This document shows, piece by piece, positions 56,832 through 64,000 of a stretch of DNA of 64,000 nucleotides. Within the stretch, counting starts at the first letter, position 1. Every line of letters starts with the position of its first letter. This stretch comes from Fluviispira vulneris (GTDB lineage Bacteria; Bdellovibrionota_B; Oligoflexia; Silvanigrellales; Silvanigrellaceae). A program made the translations under genes and the position numbers. The stretch is from the NCBI RefSeq assembly GCF_014281055.1, contig NZ_JACRSE010000002.1, positions 434,001 through 498,000 on the forward strand, given 5' to 3'. The notes beneath the pieces were generated by a model that saw nothing but the letters and a program-made list of their open reading frames with translations, had not been told where the DNA came from and did not search any database.

Positions 56832-58664
56832 TTAAATTCTTTCAAATTTTTCAATTTCTTTAACACAGGCGAATCGATCTTCAGCTTCACTACAAGGTGT
56901 GACTTCTGCTTTGCACTCTTGAGCTTTTTTATTATCGACATTGACTTCTTTTAATTGGAATGAGTCTTTATCAATAGGAGTGATCAAGACATCTTTTTCA
57001 TATGTACAATAAAAAGGTGTTTTTTCTTTAAGAGGAACATGGATTTTATAACGCATATATATTTCATTAAGACTTCTGAACCCTCCTGAAGCATGCTGAG
57101 TGATATATCCTTCTTCTATATGCATATTTTTAATGCCGTTTAAGATTTCTCCCGTTTGCACTAACGATAAAAATGAGTATTTATCCGATTGCCAAAATCC
57201 AGTGTAATTATATGGTATTTTTGTTAAGCTATTATCTATAAAATTGCTTAATGCTCTTCGATCATATTTGATAAGTTTATTATATGCACTTTCTGCTCCA
57301 AGCACACATGCACTTGTATTGCTACGATGAACGTTTTCATCCGTTGTTGTTTGGTGCATAAAACATTTTGCAGCCGCATCTGCAATTATTTCTTTGTTTT
57401 TACGACAAGCTTTGACAATATCATTCACCTGTTCCTTTGTTCCACTTGGAAGAATGAACTTTTGTAGTTCTTCCGCACGCATACTGTCATTTAATATTTG
57501 AAGATATTTTTCTTTAAGATCAAGTCTCGTGCTTTTGACTTCATTGGTAAGTGGGAGGGAGGGTTTTTCTGGGGTAAGTAATGCTATAGAATCTTTATAA
57601 TTAAGTGCTTGCCTTTCGTAAGAGGCTAGGTTCCATTTTATAACCGCAAGACCAGCTGGATTTGTTTCATCATAAGTACTTTGAGCAATTTGATTGGTGA
57701 ATTGATTTTTTCTATATGAATCAAGAGCTTTTAAAACTTCAAAGCATGCATTTGCATTTTCACCGCTGCAATTTATGAACGATGTTTCACTTTCCGTAGG
57801 GATTGCTGTGGACATTTGGGAAGGTTCTCCCCCCAATTGAAAGGCATAGACTGCAAGTCGAAATGATTTTTTAATGTTTGTATCCAATTTTGCAATTTCA
57901 CTTTCTAATTCTCCAAGATTTTGCAGATTTGTTTTAATATTTCTTTGAAAAAGAAATTTTGTGCCTATACTTTTAAAAGAAAATTTAACAGTTGTATATA
58001 ATTTTGCACCAATGCTGACGCTGTCTACAAATGAATCACCACATGCTTCCTCAACAGTATCGAGAGTCTTTCCATTGCTATCTATTTGAGATTGAGCTAA
58101 AATAGACACAGATTTGTCATTTGTAGTTAAATCAAATCCAATTATTCCTGCATTCAATTCTGCAATTTCAGTAAAACTTATGCTCGTATGAGAAGCTCCA
58201 GCTTTTTTTGCGTATTCAGTTGAACGACTTGAGGAAAAAAATGAATAATTTATATCATAAGGTAACACTCCTGAAATGTTTCTTATTAAGTTTTCAGTAG
58301 ATAAATTGTATAAATATGCAACTTCAAAATTACTAATATTAAATCTTGGGATCCTTATCGTGCCAGTGACGCACTGGGATTTTAACACTTGACTTTTTCT
58401 ATCGTAACCACTGCCTAACAGGGCGGGAACCATCGATTCTCCTGGGATAGAAGTGTGGTTCATTTTCTTAAGTGACGAAAAACTGAGAGAGTTAAATTTA
58501 TCGTTTGTGGATAAATCTTTTGACAATTTCACTGTATTCATCACTTTTTCACTTGGAGGTATCAATATATAATCAGGTTTATTAGAAATATTTTGATATG
58601 CTGCATAGGAAAGACATGAAATAACTATGCTGAGTGAGGTAAATATAAAAATTTTATTTTTCAT
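56832..58664 (-). CDS. Secreted array protein A, MACPF-like candidate
   Basis: 610 residues. N-terminal signal peptide with VISC, which fits a lipobox; a periplasmic or secreted form is also possible. Shared elements with proteins B-D: LLGSGYDRKSQ and Cys (about residue 84); CGDSFVDSVSIGAKL (about 215-229); YAFQLGGE; GLAVIKWNLASYERQAL; and a C-terminal module beginning YTGFWQSDKYSFLSLVQTG (about 505). The spacing Cys-Gly-Asp-x-Phe-x6-Gly equals the MACPF signature (Y/F)GTH(F/Y)-x6-GG. GAAGGAG precedes the ATG. It starts 14 bases after B, in one operon. Confidence 0.6.
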   Translation of the reverse strand: MKNKIFIFTSLSIVISCLSYAAYQNISNKPDYILIPPSEKVMNTVKLSKDLSTNDKFNSLSFSSLKKMNHTSIPGESMVPALLGSGYDRKSQVLKSQCVTGTIRIPRFNISNFEVAYLYNLSTENLIRNISGVLPYDINYSFFSSSRSTEYAKKAGASHTSISFTEIAELNAGIIGFDLTTNDKSVSILAQSQIDSNGKTLDTVEEACGDSFVDSVSIGAKLYTTVKFSFKSIGTKFLFQRNIKTNLQNLGELESEIAKLDTNIKKSFRLAVYAFQLGGEPSQMSTAIPTESETSFINCSGENANACFEVLKALDSYRKNQFTNQIAQSTYDETNPAGLAVIKWNLASYERQALNYKDSIALLTPEKPSLPLTNEVKSTRLDLKEKYLQILNDSMRAEELQKFILPSGTKEQVNDIVKACRKNKEIIADAAAKCFMHQTTTDENVHRSNTSACVLGAESAYNKLIKYDRRALSNFIDNSLTKIPYNYTGFWQSDKYSFLSLVQTGEILNGIKNMHIEEGYITQHASGGFRSLNEIYMRYKIHVPLKEKTPFYCTYEKDVLITPIDKDSFQLKEVNVDNKKAQECKAEVTPCSEAEDRFACVKEIEKFERI

Positions 58665-58678
58665 TTTTTACTCCTTCT

Positions 58679-60403
58679 TTAAAATGGTACACGGGTAAAG
58701 AGAGTTTTTTCGAGGCAATTATAAGAATCACCTTTAGTGCAAATCTGAAATTTGTCAGTTTCAAAACATTTTTTGTAATCATCTTCAGATGAATATTTAA
58801 TTCTTAAATTGAAGTTTTCATCATCAATTATGGATAATTTAGCGGTTGCATTGAGGGAGCAATAAGTATTGTCTTGCTTTCTCTTTATAACAGTAATTGG
58901 TAAAAAAGCTGTTTCTTCGTCGATAAAACTTCCATTATAAGAATAGAAAGTTAATTCCCCACGATAATCATAAACACCCATTGCTATTCGTGATCCTGTT
59001 TGGGAAATTTGGAACATGTTTATGCTTGCTGGGTTCCATGAAGTCCATAATCCAGATAGAATATTTTTTGGTAATATGTTCATAATATTTGAATGCAATA
59101 CACCAGAATTATATATATTGAGATTTGCATAGACTTCTTCTGTTGCAAACTTGCAATTGCTTGGCTCAGAAAAGCAGGTATCAGCTGCGCGTCTTAATAA
59201 ATTTTTATTTTCTGTAGATTTTAAAAGGATATTGCTTAATTGCTCTTTTATATATTCGTTATTAATCTTGAAATTAAAGAGTAAAGAACTTACACGATTC
59301 AGGTTTGTGACTTCTTCTTCATATTTATATAAAAGGTCCTTTTTTAATTGTTCGAGTTCAAAGTCATATTTGGGCAAGTCATTTTTGGGAATGAAACGAA
59401 TGGCAGTGTTATTGTGTGCGACTAGGTGATTTGCATATTGAGCAGTTTGCCAATTAATTACAGCAAAGCCTTTTTCAGTTTCAGGATTCAGCTCAATCTT
59501 TCGTAATTGATCTGAATATTCATTTGCTTTATAATTTTCTAGTTTATTGATAGTATCAATACATTTTTTGACATTATTGAGATCACAGTTTAAATCTGAT
59601 GCTTCGATAACTTCTCGAATTTTATCATAGTCTCCGCCAAATTGTCTGACAGAAATCTGCAAGTTAATATTTTCTGAAAATTTATCTTTGTCTGTCTCCA
59701 ATTTTTTTAGAATATTACCAATATTAATCGACTCAAAATTGGTAACTTCTTCAAAATTATTTTTTTGTAGCTCATTTTCAAAAGCAAACTTGATTGTATA
59801 AATTAATTTCGATCCAAGGTTAACTGCATTTATAAATTCATCTCCGCAAATTTGAGTTACGGAATTTTTGATTGTATTATTAGGATTAATTGTGCTTCCT
59901 CCAATTTTTGAAGTCTTTAGATTTGTGAGAGTGATCTGTTTTGCTTTGTAGGTCGTAATGTTTGTAAAAGTTGAGCTATAATCATCATTTGTAATTTCTC
60001 CAACATAGTCAGCAAGAGTGATCTCTTTAAATGCACTGTATTGAACTTTGTTATTAGCATTACCAGAAAGTTCATTTATGAGTGAATGCATATCTATATT
60101 GTGATAAATATTTGTTTCCATACTGTGTTGGCCAACATGACGGATATCTCCCTCTATACATTGTGCTGCATACTCTTGTGTTTTGCTGTCATAGCCGCTA
60201 CCGAGCAGGAGTTTGTCTGAAATACCGGGTGGGATAATACTTTCTGAATTTTTTGTCTTTAAAAATGTTTTCATTTCAGCACTGATATTTCTATCAATTA
60301 CCTGAGGCTGGTATTCATTTTGACTTTTTCTTCCGCAGGAAGAAAAATTAAATGCTAAAAATAATCCAATAGATATAGATATTTTTAATCTTTTTAAAAT
60401 CAT
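58679..60403 (-). CDS. Secreted array lipoprotein B, MACPF-like candidate
   Basis: 574 residues. Signal peptide with lipobox FSSC (Cys about residue 23). Elements shared with A, C and D: LLGSGYDSKTQEYAAQC (about 66-82), CGDEFINAVNLGSKL, SVRQFGGD, GFAVINWQTAQYANHLV and the C-terminal module LSGLWTSWNPASINMFQIS. The C-terminal module is followed by conserved Cys residues (YCSLNATAKL, FQICTKG). AAAGGT lies before the ATG. It lies between A and the RCC1-like gene. Confidence 0.6.
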   Translation of the reverse strand: MILKRLKISISIGLFLAFNFSSCGRKSQNEYQPQVIDRNISAEMKTFLKTKNSESIIPPGISDKLLLGSGYDSKTQEYAAQCIEGDIRHVGQHSMETNIYHNIDMHSLINELSGNANNKVQYSAFKEITLADYVGEITNDDYSSTFTNITTYKAKQITLTNLKTSKIGGSTINPNNTIKNSVTQICGDEFINAVNLGSKLIYTIKFAFENELQKNNFEEVTNFESINIGNILKKLETDKDKFSENINLQISVRQFGGDYDKIREVIEASDLNCDLNNVKKCIDTINKLENYKANEYSDQLRKIELNPETEKGFAVINWQTAQYANHLVAHNNTAIRFIPKNDLPKYDFELEQLKKDLLYKYEEEVTNLNRVSSLLFNFKINNEYIKEQLSNILLKSTENKNLLRRAADTCFSEPSNCKFATEEVYANLNIYNSGVLHSNIMNILPKNILSGLWTSWNPASINMFQISQTGSRIAMGVYDYRGELTFYSYNGSFIDEETAFLPITVIKRKQDNTYCSLNATAKLSIIDDENFNLRIKYSSEDDYKKCFETDKFQICTKGDSYNCLEKTLFTRVPF

Positions 60404-60454
60404 AAAGAACCTTTCTTTAAAGAAAATTTAACAATATCAGGGAAGAAATAAATG

Positions 60455-62227
60455 TTAATTTGTTATTGCATAATTGCCCTTAAATTCGCCTATTTTTTTA
60501 ATTTCTTTCTTTTTATTTACAAGTTCGGCTTCAGCATTATAATAATAGATAGAATCACCTTTTGAAAATAGTAAAAATGCTTTAGTAAAATCACTATTTA
60601 TAGATTTTATATCTGTAATTTCTTCAGGTGTGATCAAATTTTCAAGTGAATTTTTTGAAAAATCATACAAGATTACTTTTCCTTTGATAGAAAGACTCAT
60701 TGTTAAATCATCTATTGTCTCAATTTTCGATATTTTTTCTGTTGTAATATCTGATTTTATAGTATTATTAGGCGATTTAATATATATATTCCCATCTTCT
60801 TGAATAAAATATCTAGTATCAGATCTATCTTCATTGTCAATAATATTTATAATTTTTTTAGGAAAATCAATTTTCTCAATTTTTCCATTATTATTATATT
60901 CATTATGTATAGAATAATTACAAGCATAAACTTCTCCATTTTCAAGTAGTAAATAGCAATGAGCAGTATTATCTTGAAATGAGACGGAAACATTTTTTAC
61001 AGAACTCGGTAATTTAAATTCATTATCTTCAGTAGTATATTTATCAGTTCTAGGTATAAGATCCCAAACCCAAAGACTATTATCATCTAAAGCAGCAAAT
61101 ATTTTAGCTGGAGCTTGACGAGATCCATGATATCTCGAATAAAAATATTTAATTGAATGATCAAAAGTACGAGGAAATTCTCTTACGTATTGATCCCAGA
61201 TGTAAAGTGAGTTAGATGAACCAAATGCATAAAATGAATACCTAGAGCGAGGAGTTTTTATAATATCAATATTACTTGGTAATTCGGTTTTGGCTGGAAG
61301 AAAAATTTCTTCTTTAGGGAGAGAACTTGATATTTCATTATTATAATTACTACCAAATCCATATATATCTCCAGTATTATCCTTAAAAAAATATGTATAA
61401 TCAAGTATTCGATAGAGAAGTTTAAGATGTCTTCGTTCTTCTCTGCTTATAGTAGAATCCTCATATGGAGTAAAAAATTTTTTTATTCGTAAATTAGGCA
61501 TCAATTCTTTCCCAAAAATATCTTTAAGTTCTCCATTTTTATATAATATAAAATATCCGTATTTAGTGGTAAAAATATTTTCAATATTGTCTTTTTGCTC
61601 CAATGAATAGTAAAAATTATTAAAAGCTAGTTCTCCATTCTTTAGTTGCAATGAAGTACAAAAATCATTCATAGTGAAAACTTTAATGATTTTATCTTTT
61701 AATTCTATTGGCTTTATGTATGTAATGCGCTCCATGTCTCGATGAATTTTAACGGAATAATAATTATCAAATATTTTATATAACTTTTTATTTATTATAA
61801 ATAAATTATCTTCCCATTCAGGGCCAAAAAATCGGCTGAATATTTCATTCTCAACCTTTTCAATCTTTGCCGGTTTGCTTGTAACAAATAATTTTTCTCC
61901 ATTTTTTTTATTTTCAATTTCAACTTGACATTTTACCCATTCATATTTTCCTCTTTCTTCTTTTGGATTTATCGTGACAGTTTGTAGGGTATTTTGATTT
62001 TCAAGAAGCTTATGTGAAGGGTATTTTGAGTAGTATCCATCTTTTTCTTTGTTACTACTTATCATCCATTGGTAAGATTTATTTTTTTCTTCTATATCTT
62101 CATCACTAGAATTAAGCTTACAAATCATTTTATTCTCATCGATCTCAACACTTACTTCAGATTGAGCATATGCAGAATTAAATATGCTAATAAAATAAGA
62201 TATTGATATAGCACTTTTGAATTTCAT
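60455..62227 (-). CDS. Secreted Ig-like plus RCC1-like propeller protein
   Basis: 590 residues. Signal peptide ends near SAYAQ. Residues about 23-120 have an Ig-like sandwich: SYQWMISSN and, later, YEWVKCQVEIENK, with Cys pair spacing typical of such domains. From about 135 on it has repeated strands like an RCC1 beta-propeller: DIYGFGSNYNNEIS, NSLYIWDQY, NSLWVWDLIP, NGEVYACNYS, DGNIYIKSP. These fit a degenerate propeller that binds partners. GAGGAA precedes the ATG. It starts one base after C, so coupled. Confidence 0.6.
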   Translation of the reverse strand: MKFKSAISISYFISIFNSAYAQSEVSVEIDENKMICKLNSSDEDIEEKNKSYQWMISSNKEKDGYYSKYPSHKLLENQNTLQTVTINPKEERGKYEWVKCQVEIENKKNGEKLFVTSKPAKIEKVENEIFSRFFGPEWEDNLFIINKKLYKIFDNYYSVKIHRDMERITYIKPIELKDKIIKVFTMNDFCTSLQLKNGELAFNNFYYSLEQKDNIENIFTTKYGYFILYKNGELKDIFGKELMPNLRIKKFFTPYEDSTISREERRHLKLLYRILDYTYFFKDNTGDIYGFGSNYNNEISSSLPKEEIFLPAKTELPSNIDIIKTPRSRYSFYAFGSSNSLYIWDQYVREFPRTFDHSIKYFYSRYHGSRQAPAKIFAALDDNSLWVWDLIPRTDKYTTEDNEFKLPSSVKNVSVSFQDNTAHCYLLLENGEVYACNYSIHNEYNNNGKIEKIDFPKKIINIIDNEDRSDTRYFIQEDGNIYIKSPNNTIKSDITTEKISKIETIDDLTMSLSIKGKVILYDFSKNSLENLITPEEITDIKSINSDFTKAFLLFSKGDSIYYYNAEAELVNKKKEIKKIGEFKGNYAITN

Positions 62228-62228
62228 T

Positions 62229-63452
62229 TTAATTTCCTCGAGAATCTATAGTGTTTAAATTGAGTGATTTTTCGTCATAATCTATTAAATTTTTGAAGCT
62301 TTCTATTTTTAGATCATTGCATTGGTAACGGTCAATCATGCAATTATCCATTACTCTTTTAAGAATATTTAAGTTGTATTCGCTTTTTTTTGAAAGATCT
62401 TGGATAATTTCGAATTGCGATAGATTTAATCTAAATATATTTGAATTTTTTAACAATTGTTCTGCCCTTTCATTGTGAATATATTCAGAATCAATTTTTT
62501 CTTGTATTTCTCTGATAGCATTCTCTATATTCAATGCATTTATGAAATCACTATTATTTGCCTCTTTTGAGGATAAATATGGAAAACCTTGTCTTGTATA
62601 ATCTGAAAATTCAAAGGAAAGTGCTATTGGACCATGGTTTTCTTCCATTGTGAAGTTCATATTATTTAATTGCTTTGGAAATTCTTCTTGACCATATTTA
62701 ATAAGATTTTGAAAATATGTTTGACATGGTTGTAAATTTAGTAAAGAGCAATTAGGTTTGTCCCCTAATTTTTTTAGAAAATTATAAAAATATTTCTCAT
62801 TGCCCCCGATTTGATAAACATTCACACCTATTGAAACATCATTTTTAAATTTTTCAAAAACTTTATCAAAAATATTTTTAGTGAAGCTCATCCAAAGTAA
62901 CTTAAATGTGACTGATGCTTTAAATCTATTTTTTACCTCTTCATTTCTGAAATAAAGTTTAACACTTGCCATGAAAAATGCTCCAAGATTTATACCAGTG
63001 ACAAATTTATCTCCGCATATTTTTCGTCTTTCTTTTGGTGTTAAATTAATTGTTGAAATTCCTATATTAGAAAGTAAGGGATTCATAACATGGACAGATT
63101 TGCCTTCTATTCTATTATTGTATATTATAGATAAATCTGAATTTTTTGATGAATATAATTTATTTAAACTAATATTTACTTTAGAAGATAAAACTTTAAA
63201 ATTAACCCCTCCTGTCCCATTTGCATTTAAATTATGAGAAATTTGTTCTTCATTCAAGTCATAATAATAGAAGGTTTTTATACTGTTTTGTCCTGTATAG
63301 TATAATTGATTTATATCTTCTTCTAAGCAATTATCTTTAAACGTATTTAATAAAGAATCATAACCTACACTCGGCATTTTTTTTTCAATTGCGAATGCGT
63401 TTTTAGATAATATTAATATACTAATCAAGCATGTTAATTTTTTAAGTAGCAT
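62229..63452 (-). CDS. Secreted array protein C, MACPF-like candidate lacking the C-terminal module
   Basis: About 407 residues. Start at ATG 63452 has AGGAA six bases upstream and a signal peptide ending NAFAIE; ATG 63500 would overlap the next gene. Shared elements: PSVGYDSLLNTFKDNC, CGDKFVTGINLGAFF, NVYQIGGN and PIALSFEFSDYTRQGF. It stops shortly after the Cys-rich helix (DRYQCNDLKIESFKNL), so the GLW-type C-terminal module found in A, B and D is absent. The RCC1-like gene starts one base later and may have replaced it functionally. Confidence 0.6.
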   Translation of the reverse strand: MLLKKLTCLISILILSKNAFAIEKKMPSVGYDSLLNTFKDNCLEEDINQLYYTGQNSIKTFYYYDLNEEQISHNLNANGTGGVNFKVLSSKVNISLNKLYSSKNSDLSIIYNNRIEGKSVHVMNPLLSNIGISTINLTPKERRKICGDKFVTGINLGAFFMASVKLYFRNEEVKNRFKASVTFKLLWMSFTKNIFDKVFEKFKNDVSIGVNVYQIGGNEKYFYNFLKKLGDKPNCSLLNLQPCQTYFQNLIKYGQEEFPKQLNNMNFTMEENHGPIALSFEFSDYTRQGFPYLSSKEANNSDFINALNIENAIREIQEKIDSEYIHNERAEQLLKNSNIFRLNLSQFEIIQDLSKKSEYNLNILKRVMDNCMIDRYQCNDLKIESFKNLIDYDEKSLNLNTIDSRGN

Positions 63453-63471
63453 AAAAATTCCTATTAATACG

Positions 63472-64000
63472 TCAGAAGCGTTGAAATGACACAGTTTCAC
63501 AAATTCGATAATCTATAGAACTCATATCTTTCAATAATTTAATGTCATTTCTATCAAAGATACACACATCATCAGGACTTATTTCACATTCGTTATTGTA
63601 TTTAAATAATGGACTCTGAGGCTTAAATTGAATATTAATATGGTTCTTATCAATGTATTTAATTTTAATATTGATATATGATTTACACTTAATATTTGAT
63701 TTGTCCTTAAACATATCTTTTTCAGTTTCTCCTGATAGAAAGAAAATATTTTCCCCAATGTATCCACCTTTTGCTGTTGAAGTTAAGTTATTAAGTTTAA
63801 CTGAATTTATAATGGCCGTCACTTTATTACTGTATTGAGCAATATTTATAAATGTATTATCGTTTGATATCCATAGACCAGAAAATTTCTTGTCGGGATC
63901 TGTATAATCAAATTCAATAAAATCATTTTCTTCAAATTCCTGTAGATTATTCAATGCATAAGAAGTTGATTCTACACAATATGATATATCTTCTCCAAAA
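63472..64000 (-). CDS. Secreted array protein D, C-terminal part (runs off right edge)
   Basis: The frame is open from the stop at 63472 to the window end; the TTG at 63954 is internal, not a start, because upstream codons (FGEDISYCVESTSYALNNL) align with the Cys-rich helix of B (CFSEPSNCKFATEEVYANL). It continues with FSGLWISNDNTFINIAQYS, the module shared with A and B, and ends with YRICETVSFQRF. So it is a fourth member whose N-terminal part lies beyond the window. It ends 19 bases before the start of C. Confidence 0.65.
   Translation of the reverse strand, partial: FGEDISYCVESTSYALNNLQEFEENDFIEFDYTDPDKKFSGLWISNDNTFINIAQYSNKVTAIINSVKLNNLTSTAKGGYIGENIFFLSGETEKDMFKDKSNIKCKSYINIKIKYIDKNHINIQFKPQSPLFKYNNECEISPDDVCIFDRNDIKLLKDMSSIDYRICETVSFQRF

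Noticed and set aside
56832-58664. Aerolysin or bacterial Ig-adhesin identity for the array proteins
   Set aside because: No aerolysin-type motif or Ig repeats are visible; the only matching pattern is the MACPF-like spacing.
63472-63954. Stand-alone small protein starting at the TTG at 63954
   Set aside because: The frame continues upstream to the window edge and those codons align with protein B, so it is the end of a larger gene.

Overview
The window looks like a chromosomal segment of a Gram-negative bacterium with very AT-rich DNA. Lipoproteins, an outer-membrane barrel, PlsB and a type VI secretion system (T6SS) point to a diderm. The mix of predator-like secreted repertoires, an MreB-like paralogue and YerC/TrpR- and TIGR02147-like genes is compatible with Bdellovibrionota/Oligoflexia (for example Silvanigrellales). 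That placement is an inference, because no rRNA or other marker gene is present. No tRNA, rRNA, CRISPR array, transposase or integrase was recognised.

Layout. 0-6.2 kb: the start of an unknown minus-strand gene, then a compact alr-queA-tgt-membrane protein run (cell wall alanine and queuosine), then two secreted LPP20-like proteins. 6.2-9.5 kb: a ZntA-type metal-exporting P-type ATPase divergent from an RcnR/CsoR-family sensor, sharing a compact operator/promoter, then a gamma-carbonic-anhydrase-like protein. 9.5-23.8 kb (minus): a secreted unknown, a divergent MreB-like protein, then three paralogous amino-acid-binding proteins, livHMGF, panC and plsB, which could be one long transcription unit. 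24-37.6 kb: housekeeping and regulatory genes (nadE, an XRE-like regulator, a TrpR-like repressor, thiamine pyrophosphokinase, two lipid/ester enzymes, hflX, a murB with a fused C-terminal domain), a leucine-rich-repeat lipoprotein and an MFS exporter.

37.6-49.8 kb (minus): one tightly packed T6SS operon read as lipoprotein, outer-membrane barrel, tssK, tssL, tssM, tssB, tssC, Hcp-like, tssE, tssA and an unknown gene. It lacks tssF, tssG, tssH/clpV and tssI/vgrG here, and its TssM has no Walker A motif. 50.3-55.1 kb (plus): a probable amino-acid handling cluster with an NSS importer, an Fe(II)/2-oxoglutarate oxygenase, a LysE exporter, an AlkA glycosylase and AzlC/AzlD.

55.2-64 kb: a lipoprotein, a short translationally coupled secreted peptide, a possible TIGR02147-like regulator, and a minus-strand array of related secreted proteins. 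Three members carry a Cys-Gly-Asp-x-Phe-x6-Gly motif whose spacing matches the MACPF signature. A fourth runs off the right edge, and an Ig-like/RCC1-like propeller protein is inserted among them. This array and the reduced T6SS are the most likely places for undescribed biology.
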